Assembly: GCA_036940085.1 (NCBI GenBank)
Contig: JALLBK010000449.1
Location: 1-28,207 of the forward strand
DNA from: Discostella pseudostelligera
Taxonomy: Eukaryota; Bacillariophyta; Thalassiosirophyceae; Thalassiosirales; Thalassiosiraceae
Length of the DNA stretch: 28,207 nucleotides
Reading direction: 5' to 3'
Of the stretch, positions 10,589-20,148 are shown piece by piece. Under the pieces are notes generated by a model. It did no database searches. It was not told the origin of the DNA and worked only from the letters and a program-made list of their open reading frames with translations. A program made the position numbers and the translations under genes. Position 1 is the first letter of the stretch. Each line of letters begins with the position of its first letter.

Positions 10589-11036
10589 AATGATAAATTG
10601 GACATCGATCGCATGTGATGTGTCGTTGTCCTAGCAAAAAATATTATTAAAGATAACTACCAAATAATAATCTTCCATCTATTATGTTACATACCATGAA
10701 TAGCGTTTACATTGACAAGCAGCACACCAATGTATTTGTAGCGATGCTAATAAGCATTCGCTGTGAATGAACTCGAAATAAAAGTTCCAAGCAAAGCGCA
10801 CACGTCTTAAATGACTCTCCTTCCCCCGTTCCACTATCGTTAGCAGTATTCAAAAGTCTCTCTAGCTCAGTAGGCATTCATCGACAGCCTCGTCGACTAT
10901 TCCACGAAGAAGGTCCCGTTGAAACGCTAGAAAGACAGTCGAATCCATAATAGTCCCTTTCGAACCCGGCAACAGATAATGTAGTTTGAGCCACCCTCTC
11001 TGACACTGCAATAGGTCACCATGTTGTTGTTGATGT
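10589..11036. other. Convergent 3' intergenic region, no gene seen
   Basis: The 448 bases between two convergent genes are AT-rich at 10630-10680 (AATATTATTAAAG and AATAATAATC stretches), as expected for 3' ends. A tRNA A-box look-alike near 10864 was examined and rejected because no cloverleaf forms. Nothing else is supported. Confidence 0.45.
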
Positions 11037-13847
11037 TCATTTTTTCTTTCGTTTCTTCGACGTGGAGTTAACTCCAGGCGCGAGACGAGACGCCAATGCT
11101 ACCAGTTGCTGCTGAGATAGCTTTCGTTTGGACCCTGCCGTCGAGCCATTCCCATTACCCTGCATGATCTTTTGCAATGGAACCTGGAGCATGTTTGGAT
11201 CTTGGTGTGGAATGTCCCCGGATGCGACCAAGCTCAAGAAGTCTTCCACGCTGTTATGTGATCCGTTGTCGAGCCCATCTTCTCCACTTAGCTGGGGAAA
11301 TGCTGTCGACGATTCGCCTTTCTTAAAGAATTTCTCTGTTGGAACGTAATTTGAATGAAAAGCGGCATTAGAATCAATGAGCCAGTAATCTCAAGACTTG
11401 TTCAAGTTGGACAACAATTTGCACATATCATACCTGCATCAAAAAAATTGCTACAGCTAGCATTCAGCAAACACCCCAACGCTTGCTGTGAATCCAAACC
11501 GGTCTTGAACAAGTTCGCATTCGACAGCGATTTGATGAACGATTCCATCCGAGTGGAGAGGTTCGCTGAGCTTTGGTTGTACTTTAAGCTCTCGGAATAA
11601 TTCTTGTTCAATTCCGATAATATTGCCGATGAATTTGATGTGGCTGCCAACTCGACTAAATTTTCCACCGATTGTAAGTCCATGGACATTAATGCTTCGA
11701 AACTCCCATGTAATGTCGATTGTGAGAGCTTGTTCCCCAAACCTTCGGAATCTCCCAATGCAATCTCTCCATTGACGATGTCTTCCACGAATTTGGCGGC
11801 TGCATAAAATTGTCGAAGAGTAACGCCCTCAGATTGAGATTATAAACGCAAAAAGTAAACATTGAAAGACGTGAAACACTAGCGTTCTCTCACCGGAAGC
11901 AGTTCGTGCTAACTGTTCAAGGGCAGATTCCGTCCTTGGAATTCCATCATTGGCCGTACTACTTTGAACAACACTACCTCTCGACTTCCCAGTCGGCATG
12001 GAATCGGTCATCGGCTTTTGTGGCATGCATCGAGACAATGCATTCATCGCTGCCTTATTCATCATCAACTTCCGTGCAAACTTACCCTTCGGTTTGTAAG
12101 TTCGGGGTGGTCGAAGCCATGGAGGCGTGGGTGGTTTCATTTCCATATCCATAGTATCGTCTCGAACTAATTTTCCCCCCACGTTGATCATATTCATTGT
12201 GGCCGAAGTGCCTGGACCACCAATCATGGTTGCTCCAGACGCCAGTGTAGTCGCCACTCCTGAAGATTTGACACGATTTGTTTGAGCTACTCGATCAAAG
12301 AACCTCCTTTCCAGCCTTTGCGAGTAATGGAGAGATGGAAAGGAATGGCAATTCATCAGTTAAACATCCATAAGAAACACAGACTATCCCATAGGACAAA
12401 AAGGAGCAACAAATACTCACTCGCTCAACTCCACACACATTAATTGAACCTGCTCCGGCGTCAATCTATTAATCTCCGGCACCTTCCTTCGAAACACCTG
12501 CTTGCCAATACAATTATTCCCCACAAACTTTTTGGAAATACGCATCGGATCACAATTTAATAACTTGGATAAAAAGTTTCGCAAGGTGGTGCCGTCAGTC
12601 AAGGGGAGTAGACCTGATTTGAATTCATGAATGAGACGATTGGCATAGGATTCTTCTTCGGTGGTCCATTTGCCACGACGCAGTGGATAGGGGCATTTCT
12701 TTTTTGGGGAGAGTGGATGGGTGTTGATGGTGTCCCCACCACTACCAACAGGAGTAGGAGCAGCGCCAGCAGCCATGGAAGAGCAGATGGTGGGACTGGA
12801 CATGCTATCGGGAGGAGAAGATGGTGGCATGATGGACATGGTGGACGGTGCTCCCATGGGATATGGATGAGAGACCTGTGGTATACCTGCTGGAGTACTG
12901 CTAGCAGTTGTGGCAGCTGGAAGATGAGGAATGCCACCAACTTCCACGGAGGGGTTGGATGGGACATTCGATGGTACTGGAGGATTGAGGTGCATCGTTG
13001 TGGACGTTGGACCCAAATAATGATGGCTGGGAATCGTGGTACAATTCGTTGTTGGTGGTGTCGTTCGCCCAATCATTTGTTTCGTGGAAGTTATGGACGA
13101 CGATGGTGGTGGCAGTGATGCCATGGGTGCCTTATACACGATAGAACCACTTTCTGTAGATGTAGCGGATGGAGACACTACTGAATGAGCAGCCACGGAA
13201 GGGTGACGTTGATGCAAGACAGTTTGAGGATGTATTGAAGTAACACCTGCTGGTTCATGAATTTGACTTTGTGGCATTGGTGTGGATACGACGGTTTCCG
13301 GTGTAGCTGATATTGCATACGATGATGACGATTCCTCCCAGGTTGGTGAAGCTGAAGCTGGTGCAATTGCAGGTGTGGGAATATTCGAAGTTTGAGCGTG
13401 TTGTTGCTGCTGTTCCTCTGCTGTTAATTCATGTTGTGCTAATGGAAATGGAGAGTTGGTGCCGTTGATCGTCTCAAATGTTTGAGTCTGAGATTGAGTC
13501 AAAAATGATGGCATACCGACGGCCGCTTTCGTTGCACCAGGAATCGCCGGTGGCGGCGGTGGCATGGTGCTTGCATCATCTGCTGCCGCCAGTGGCATCG
13601 CTGCATCCAAGGACGATGATTCCAACGGATTCACAATCATGTGAATACCGTTGCAAATATCTAGACCACCCTCTTGAGCTTGATCAATATTCGGCATCGT
13701 CGTCGTGTCTGAAATGAAAGGGTTCAGGTGCTGCGCGTGCGATGTCGGCGTCGGCGGTACCGCAGCCGTCGTCGCCGTCGTCGGCTGCGGCGGCGGTGTT
13801 GCCGCGACAGAGGCAGAGGGATCGGCGACGCAGCTTGTGTCCATCAT
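11037..13847 (-). CDS. Heterokont-type SANT-like domain protein, putative transcription regulator
   Basis: Four exons: 13847-12421, 12315-11894, 11799-11434 and 11335-11037. Introns are 105, 94 and 98 nt, and the product has 837 residues. Residues 1-380 are Pro/Ser/Thr/Gln-rich and low complexity. The conserved core starts near 390 as RRGKWTTEEESYANRLI, followed by LPLTDGTTLRNFLSKLLNC, MRISKKFVG and NNCIGKQVFRR to about 455. A Trp-acidic helix start of this type resembles Myb/SANT. I know this whole block as a repeated, uncharacterised domain in diatom and other heterokont genomes. A helical LERRFFDRV segment follows across the first splice. The C-terminus is basic (GSKRKLSQQQ, then KKRKKK at the very end), a likely nuclear signal. 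For exon 3 I used the acceptor at 11801-11800 because the nearer AG at 11829-11828 is out of phase with the preceding exon. The regulatory role is inferred. Confidence 0.85.
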
Positions 13848-14422
13848 CGAAGGCTCGGTTAGGGTTGCGGATTCGGCTGCCGCCCGTAGAGAAGACCGAG
13901 ATAGACGGCGGATTCAGGGTGACGTTGTTGCTGTTGAATTGATTTGGGGGCGACCAGTTGCAGCAACCTCTTGAACAACAACACCTTCATGGTCATGGTC
14001 GTCAAGGGTGGTTGTTGTGCTGTATCGTAGTTGTTGGCATGCATGGTGGAAGGATCGCGAATTGAAGGTGACGTCTTCAGCATGGCGCTCGAGTTCCCTT
14101 GAGCGGTTGACGCGTCACCAAATCCAGGTACAAATAAAAGAAGGGTTGCAGAGCACACATAAGTAACAGCATAATCATTAAGTGATTTAGAGATATGCAT
14201 CCGAAAATGCCGAACCATCCAAACACGTACGCGTGGAGGGGTACGTCAGCGACCTCCCAATTGTCCAGGGATCCCAATTGTCCAGGGATCCCAATTGTCG
14301 AAAGATCCAAAAGATCCAAAGATCCACAAATCCAGAATTCAAGCCATGATGAGATCCGCGACCGTCGACGCCGCCGGCAAGCAATATCTAAGCCCACCTC
14401 CATTGCCAGTGCTCTGTTCAAT
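13848..14422. other. Intergenic region with short tandem repeats
   Basis: This gap of 575 bases lies between the SANT-like gene start and the 3' end of the EGF-repeat gene, both minus strand. Overlapping minus-strand frames (13859-14218 and 14077-14439) have no recognisable content and probably lie in untranslated or promoter sequence. The repeat cluster at 14256-14335 is listed separately. Confidence 0.45.
14256..14306. repeat. Three tandem copies of a 17-bp unit
   Basis: The unit CCCAATTGTCCAGGGAT occurs exactly at 14256-14272 and 14273-14289. A third copy at 14290-14306 (CCCAATTGTCGAAAGAT) differs at three positions. It is followed to about 14335 by shorter decayed units of the type CCAAAAGAT, CCAAAGAT and CCACAAAT. 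Each exact junction creates GGGATCCC, a perfect palindrome. This looks like a small minisatellite that decays in one direction. Confidence 0.85.
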
Positions 14423-16668
14423 TCATGAATCATGAGCATATGGATTTATTGCTCCACAATCGCGTCGCGATCCTATGTTCCCCTGCCCGTCCGAGCTCGC
14501 ATACCCCGTAGCGCACGCACACAATCCAGTCAAATGATTGCACAATCCACGTCCGGAGCATGTGATGTATTCCTTTGTTCCATCTTGAATTGTGGATATG
14601 GATAATGTACCATCTATGCCAACGGAATTGGATATGCTAATATCGGGTACATTTCCCGTGGGAGACAGGAATTCTATGTTGATAAGACCTTCACTCGCTC
14701 TGCATATTTGCAACGCATCGGCATCAAGATTGGGTGCACCAACGAAAATTGTTGGATCGGCGTAGGAAACGGAAACGCTCTCTATTGTTGTCAGACCATT
14801 CAAAGCCAATTCCAATTCAGCTGCCGTGTTAGTTGCACCCACATTAACCCATCCACCGCGAAACCCAAGTTGAAAAGTCCCAGCATCATTGCTATCCACA
14901 CAAGATAATTGCTGCACTTCATTGAGTTGATGTTGTGTATTTGGATCATCGCCATTGGGACAACTCTTCAAATTACAATTATATCCCTCAAAATTGTCAG
15001 AGCATAGACAACCAAATATCTGATCACTATCCCAAGTGAGTGGATTGTTGGGGTCGTTGCCGTAGGTGCGTGGCCATGGATCTCCATTCACCTTGCTGTT
15101 TTGGGCAAGTGTAGCCATCGACAGACATTCGCCATTGCCGAAACAATTCTGCTGACATGTGAGATATTGACATGCCGCACCGTCGAATCCGGGGGCGCAG
15201 TGGCACTGTCCGGTATCGCGATTGCATACACCCATATCACTACATTCGGCGTTCGAGTGTGCAACGTTGTTGGCGGTGGGGGATGAAAACCAACTTTTGC
15301 CCGAGGGACATTCGAGGATGGAGCAGTCGGGACCGGATCTTCCGGCCTCACATTGGCATCTGTCCCAGAACGATTGAGAGAGAGGTGGTGCATCGCATCA
15401 GTACGGTGGGTGGAGCATGGAGCAATCGATGTAGATGCTGCCGAAAACTTCAATTCTTACCTATAAGTTGGCGGACCAAGACAAATTCCATGTCCGAGGC
15501 AGGCCGGTTCGCCAGGACAAGACGTCGTCGATCCAGCCGTTCGAAATCCACAATCACCCCGCTTGCCAGCGTTACCATACCCGTCCGAGGTGGTCCAACC
15601 ACTGAGGCATTTGCATATTCCATTGGTTTCATCACAAATTCCATGATTCGAACAAACATCAGATTCTTTTGTTCCAGTCACGACTTTCTGGGAGGTAATG
15701 AGCGGAGTATCTGATGCAGATGTCTGTCCGAGATTCGATCCATCGGGTAGAAGGAGTGGTAGGTCACCAAAGTCTTGCAGGAAGGTTACTTGGATATTAT
15801 TTCCCGTTGAGATGCAGGCTCTGTCTACACCGGCTGTCCATGACACTGATACTTTCGGTTGTTGCCCGTGGAGTGAGGACAGTGCATTGATTGTCTTGGT
15901 GACATCTGTGACCGATGCATCCACCGATATGGGTACGGTCGTTTCCCTCCCATAACTCAGTGTAAATGTTCCAAAATCGGCATAGCACTCAAGGAGCTGG
16001 ACGTCATTCAATTGCGATGAGGTTAGCGGATCATCGCCCACAGGACAGTTACGCACACTGCAATCATATCCAGTGTAACCCTCATCGCATAAACACCCAT
16101 TGAAGCGATCTGCCTCCCACGGAGTCTCATAGACATGCAATGCAAAGCAGGCATCGTACTCTCTGTTGGTGCACGAAGGATCACTGGCACAAATATCATC
16201 ACTAGTACATCCCAACTCTTTCCTCAATACGGCTGGATCTTGCATCCGCGCCAATGACTTGGAGGATAAACACCGCCCTCGTCCACTACAATCCTTCGGA
16301 CAGGAGAGTCGCTCACATGCCGAACCCTCGAACATGGTCTCACAGATACATTTGCCAGTGGCGACGTCGCACTTTCCTCGATTGGAACATTCGACAATAT
16401 TGTGTGCGTCGTCGTCGGATGTGGCCACATCACTCCATGCTGAACCGGTGGGACAGGAGCGAAGGGAGCAGTCGGATCCTGTGTAGCCCGTGAAGCAGGA
16501 GCATACACCCCAGGGAGTGGTGCATTTGCCATTTTCGGAGCAGGAGTTGGGACATGGCGAGAAGTGTGTAAATGCCGACGAGGACGGTGTGGGGTACTGG
16601 GCTATGAGAATGAGATGAAGTAACTTGGTAGTTGTTGCGATGGATGGGAAGATGGCATTCTTTTCCAT
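14423..16668 (-). CDS. EGF-repeat secreted protein, mastigoneme/Sig1-like
   Basis: Two exons, 16668-15461 and 15359-14423, join through a split AGA codon across a 101-nt intron, giving 714 residues. I chose the Met at 16668 because MEKNAIFPSIATTTKLLHLI starts a normal signal peptide; the frame is open to 16791 and would add 41 residues. The mature protein is Cys-rich with EGF/tenascin-type modules (CSENGKC, GVCSCFTGYTGSDC, RGKCDVATGKCIC). It consists of two similar halves: each has an EGF pair, then GCLC, then CPxGDDP and a helix LN(D/E)VQ.L.C, a beta-rich GTF.L block, and a closing CS.(H/R)G.C EGF. This architecture matches heterokont flagellar hair proteins (Ochromonas Ocm1) and the sexually induced Sig proteins of centric diatoms, from established knowledge. 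No transmembrane segment or anchor is seen at the C-terminus. A role on sperm flagella is inferred. Confidence 0.85.
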
Positions 16669-16985
16669 TGTTCGTTGGGTGGAGGAGGAGTCCTCGAGGC
16701 AACAACGATTTGACTCCTTTTGTTCTTCCGAGCTGAAGCTGAGCAAAAAAGTGAAAGTTTGAAAATCTTTTTGCCGCCCGAGTATTTTCATTTACCATAG
16801 CCGACGAGACCTGAGTTTGTTTAATGATAAAAGTAGGCTACCCTCCAAGCATTCATCAATCTCTTATGTCATGGACGTAGTCGAACATCTGGCACGCGGC
16901 ACATTGCCTCACTACATGTCGCACCAAGAATGCAAGAACATTGGGAATTATCACAGTTGCGTAACAATTATTTCGGACCCCAATC
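16669..16985. repeat. Duplicated remnant of an LRR-gene 3' end, plus promoter of the EGF-repeat gene
   Basis: Between the EGF-repeat gene and the LRR pseudogene, minus-strand bases from about 16985 to 16930 encode EIGVRNNCYATVIIPNVLAF. This parallels EMGARCNCGATVIIPNVL in the pseudogene at about 17226-17172. The nucleotide match continues on both sides (for example GATAATTCCCAATGTTCT against TATAATTCCGAATGTTCT), so the end of the LRR gene is present twice about 240 bases apart. The proximal part, to about 16850, should serve as the upstream region of the EGF-repeat gene. Confidence 0.6.
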
Positions 16986-18475
16986 TCAAGAGTAGTAATA
17001 AAAAGGAAAAGGAAATTCATCATACTGACCCAGATAATAATAGCCATACTCATCATACTCATCCATAGAATAATCAGTCATCACATCGTCTTCCGACTCC
17101 TCGTCGTGCATCCTCCCGGACTCTGTTTGGTAATACGCAATATCATCCTCAGGATAAATTCCCACCAAGAATTATAGAACATTCGGAATTATAACGGTTG
17201 CTCCACAATTGCATCGGGCGCCCATTTCCCTGTAATTGGTACTGTTCAGGTCCAAATGCTGATCAACAAACTTTGATTTCCAGATAGCGAGTTCTAACAA
17301 TGAGGCAGCATCCTTCGAAGTGTCGTAGCGGTCCAATTTCTCCTTCAACGTTCACGTGTCGTAGCGGTCCAATTTCCCTTGAATTAGACTACAGTACTCA
17401 TCGAATTCGTACGTAAAGGAAGGAAAGCGCCTGAGCAATTCATAAACATCCTCCCTCCATTTCCTTACTGTGGCTCCCAAGCGCTTCAGGATGGTAAACT
17501 CCGTCAAAAATGTGTACACATAGTGCCAGTGTATGTTACGTCCATGGTCATACCAATCAGTGAGTGATAATTCAGTCACCAAATCTTCAATTTCAGTACA
17601 GAACTCAATCGCCACCAAATTGGGGCAGTCTTCGAACGCATCTGAATCAATCCATATGACGGAGGGGTGGAATCTTGATGCGTTCTAACGATGCGCAGCC
17701 TTGAAACGCACTGTCCGGAATGCAGTCCAGCCCCTCACACAGATCAACGCTCACCAAATGCTTGCAGAACATGAACGCACCAAAACCAATTACTTTGATG
17801 GATGAAGGGATCCTAACATGATCAAGAGATTTACACGCATGGAATGCATTTTCCATAATGATCTCGAGTCCATCATGAAGCTCCAAGTATTTTAACTGTG
17901 CGCAATTACAGAACCATTCTCTCCTCTCCAATGCATATGATGGAGGAGGGAATATGAATCAGCACCAGTGAATTGCAATCCATAAAAGCTTCTTTCTCAA
18001 TATATTCTAGACCATCACAGAGCAAAACCTCCCTCAATCGCGAGCAAGAATGAAACGCGCCATCACCTATTTTTTCGACACTGGAGGGGATGTAGATACG
18101 CTCAAGAGAATCGCATCTATTAAATGCTCTTTGCAAAATCTGTTTCAGGCCCACACAAAGTTCCACCTCTACCAACAGCGAGCAATCCATGAATGCCTGT
18201 AGTCCAATTTCCACGACGGTGGACGGTATCTTAATGTGCACAAGTGATGAGCAGTCCTTGAATGCATGAGTTGAAATGCGTTGCAGTCCATCACTGAGCT
18301 CCACTCACTCAGTAAACGACATTTCCGGAATACCCCCTTATCAATAACAGTGACGGACGGTGAAACGAGGACATGTGTCACTTTCCTCCAGGCTTTGAGT
18401 GCCACCGCCGATTTGCTCTTCTTGGGAGGTCTACCGCCAGTGTAGAATATCACTCATCACTCGTTGTCTGGCCAT
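16986..18475 (-). pseudogene. Broken BspA-like LRR_5 gene
   Basis: The minus strand carries LRR_5 (BspA-type) repeats, for example LSDGLQRISTHAFKDCSSLV, IPSTVVEIGLQAFMDCSLLV and IPSSVEKIGDGAFHSCSRL, spread over three reading frames. Shifts fall near 18302 (one base missing before VELSDG), near 17930 (one extra base between ICIGE and EWFCNC) and near 17660 (one extra C in a CCCC run, after KIPP). A fourth is likely near 18455, between the only nearby ATG (18475, MARQRVMS) and IFYTGGR. From 17660 onward one frame continues but is cut by TGA at 17354-17352 and TAA at 17174-17172. None of the breaks has usable intron borders. The family is greatly expanded in Thalassiosira-type diatoms and its function is unknown. 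The acidic Tyr-rich tail (17168-16986) is unusual. Confidence 0.8.
17320..17376. repeat. 21-bp direct repeat with 36-bp offset inside the LRR pseudogene
   Basis: The same 21 bases occur at 17320-17340 and 17356-17376. The 36-base offset is exactly 12 codons, so frame is kept; on the minus strand both copies read KLDRYDT. The inserted segment contains the TGA that ends the first copy (DRYDT then stop), after which TLKEKLDRYDT resumes the protein. This looks like a recent slip duplication that introduced a stop. Confidence 0.85.
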
Positions 18476-18643
18476 GACAATATGTACATCCAAAATGATG
18501 TCGACATGATATGGAGGTGGGAATCTCTATTGGTGTGCGCCGAGAACTGAAGCCGATGCCATCTTAGTGATTGTCGCCATGTCGGTGATTGGAGGTGGAC
18601 AAAGTATCTATGGTGATGGTCACGTCGGAATGGTGGTCATGTC

Positions 18644-18671
18644 ATGGTCCAAGGTCCATGGTCCATGGTCC
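18644..18671. repeat. Four tandem 7-bp units (ATGGTCC)
   Basis: Four adjacent heptamers read ATGGTCC, AAGGTCC, ATGGTCC and ATGGTCC. Adjacent units create overlapping CCATGG palindromes. It is a short tandem repeat with no evident function. Confidence 0.8.
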
Positions 18672-18815
18672 ATGCCGATGCACTCACGCTTTCGAACACC
18701 CACTAGTTCAGTAGTCGAACATAAGCTAAGTACTATTCTTGCAAGTAGTTCAGTACAACATAAACTAACAATAAAGTAGAACATAAACTAGGAGTAATAA
18801 ACTAGTAGTAGCTGG

Positions 18816-18849
18816 GGGTTTCAATTCAAATTGAAAATGAGAAACCCAT
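18816..18849. repeat. Inverted repeat, potential hairpin
   Basis: TTTCAATT at 18819-18826 pairs with AATTGAAA at 18829-18836 around two bases. An outer GGGTTTC (18816-18822) can alternatively pair with GAAACCC about 20 bases further on, giving two competing folds. Function unknown. Confidence 0.5.
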
Positions 18850-19168
18850 CAAAAGAGGAAACAGTACATTATTCTACATACTGACTCCGTTTCGTAGCCA
18901 CGTATGGCACTAATTTCAAAGTTAAATTTCAAAATTAGTCTCCCGCCAAAAATCTGTTCCTCCGAGAGGATGACGTCAGTTTGGTGGTTGAAGTCGCCGC
19001 GCGCACACAAAAGCAAAGAGCCAAAATCAAGACAAAGAAAAAGTAAAAGTGGTGTCAGCATCACCATGAGCATGACATGAACCTACTCTCATAATCATTT
19101 ATCATACCACTTCCGCTGCCGAAACCTCTACACCCTACCAATAACACCTCAAGCACACACACAGAATC

Positions 19169-19786
19169 ATGCCTCGCCCACTGCGGACACTGCCGTTGGT
19201 TCTAGCCGTCACACTGGCTGTGCTTGACTATGGCGTGCTGTCGTTCCAAGCATCATCAGTGCAAATGTCGTCGTCGTCGACGACGACGTACGCGTCACTT
19301 CAGCATCGGAGAATTGCATCGGCACGACGACAAAACTCGGCTCTGCACATTTTCGGTTCCAAACAAGAAGAAGAGGTCATTTCATCTTCCACTGTAGAAC
19401 CATCCGCCGAAGAGACGGCAGAAAAGTACGGTCTCGAGGCAGGCCTCTTCCAATCCCTCAAATCTGACAATTCCGGTGCCACGGCCAAATCCCTACTGGC
19501 CAAATATGGTATTGCCTACCTTGCCACCTCGATACCACTAGCCATAATTTCATTTGCTATTTGCTACACTTTGGTAGACAATGGTGTAGATGTGGCCGGA
19601 TTATTGGCCAAAGTGGGCATTAACAATGTAGGAGATGCGGGAGAGAAGGCGGGGACATTTGCGATTGCCTACGCAGCGCACAAGGCGGCTAGTCCGATAC
19701 GTTTTCCTCCGACGGTGTTGTTGACGCCGGTTGTTGCACGGCTTATTGGGAAGGAAGAAGTGGTGGAGGAGGAGGGTTCGGATTAA
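19169..19786 (+). CDS. DUF1279 (FAM210-like) membrane protein, plastid-type presequence
   Basis: A single exon encodes 205 residues. Residues 1-25 form a signal peptide with likely cleavage at VLS|FQASS, the Phe-containing diatom plastid motif; a Ser/Arg-rich transit-like stretch runs to about 60. The domain (about 109-195) begins AKYGIAYLATSIPLAIISFAICY, a membrane span with the Lys-Tyr-Gly lead-in typical of DUF1279. It continues through GEKAGTFAIAYAAHKAASPIR and FPPTVLLTPVVARLIG. Conserved H171-K172 and the PxR...PxT region match the family as I know it. DUF1279 proteins include mitochondrial FAM210A/B in animals and plastid forms in algae; their biochemical role is not settled. The acidic C-terminus (EEVVEEEGSD) is ordinary. 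Domain call is firm, plastid location inferred. Confidence 0.88.
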   Translation: MPRPLRTLPLVLAVTLAVLDYGVLSFQASSVQMSSSSTTTYASLQHRRIASARRQNSALHIFGSKQEEEVISSSTVEPSAEETAEKYGLEAGLFQSLKSDNSGATAKSLLAKYGIAYLATSIPLAIISFAICYTLVDNGVDVAGLLAKVGINNVGDAGEKAGTFAIAYAAHKAASPIRFPPTVLLTPVVARLIGKEEVVEEEGSD

Positions 19787-20148
19787 TACACGAAAATGTG
19801 GATATGACAATAACGAGTAAGGTCGTGAGTTTAGGAAACAGTGGCAACTTTCATTTGCTCTTCGAGGGTCTAATTTCTGTTTGATGCAAGATAGGGGCGA
19901 TAAATGATAGTTGCGACTAGACAATGGACGTCGAGCGGTGAAGAGAATCCGTCAAAATGTTGGACATTGGGGTGAAATTGATAACATTCAAATTTGACTT
20001 CGAGGAGTGTGGGAAAGATGAGAGACGAGGGTGGGGCGTCGCCAGTCGCCACCAAACACTTCAATGTAGAAAGAAATGAATTCGCAATGCGACTTGAAAG
20101 AAACGGGGCTTATGGATAATTGTATGTAACAAAACATAGAAACTGCCT
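19787..20148. other. Convergent 3' intergenic region, no gene seen
   Basis: These 362 bases separate the DUF1279 gene from the 3' end of the CABLES-like gene. The open frames overlapping it on the minus strand (19601-19924 and 19870-20064) lack motifs and partly lie antisense to DUF1279. Nothing is supported beyond 3' untranslated sequence. Confidence 0.45.

Larger units (their letters stand above)
18476..19168. other. Intergenic region with several short repeats
   Basis: This 693-base gap lies between the LRR pseudogene and the DUF1279 gene. It holds four tandem heptamers at 18644-18671, three degenerate copies of a motif with CAACATAAACTAA between about 18703 and 18792, and an inverted repeat at 18816-18849. 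No coding exon is supported. The last part should be the DUF1279 promoter. Confidence 0.5.

Noticed and set aside
10862..10935. Possible tRNA gene: TAGCTCAGTAGG resembles a tRNA A box, with GTCGAATCC downstream
   Set aside because: The seven bases before the A box find no complementary acceptor strand, the D stem does not close, and the B box lacks the usual GTTC. No cloverleaf could be drawn.
11828..11893. A 66-nt intron for the SANT-like gene using the AG at 11829-11828
   Set aside because: It breaks the reading phase between exons 2 and 3. The acceptor at 11801-11800 gives a 94-nt intron and keeps the frame.
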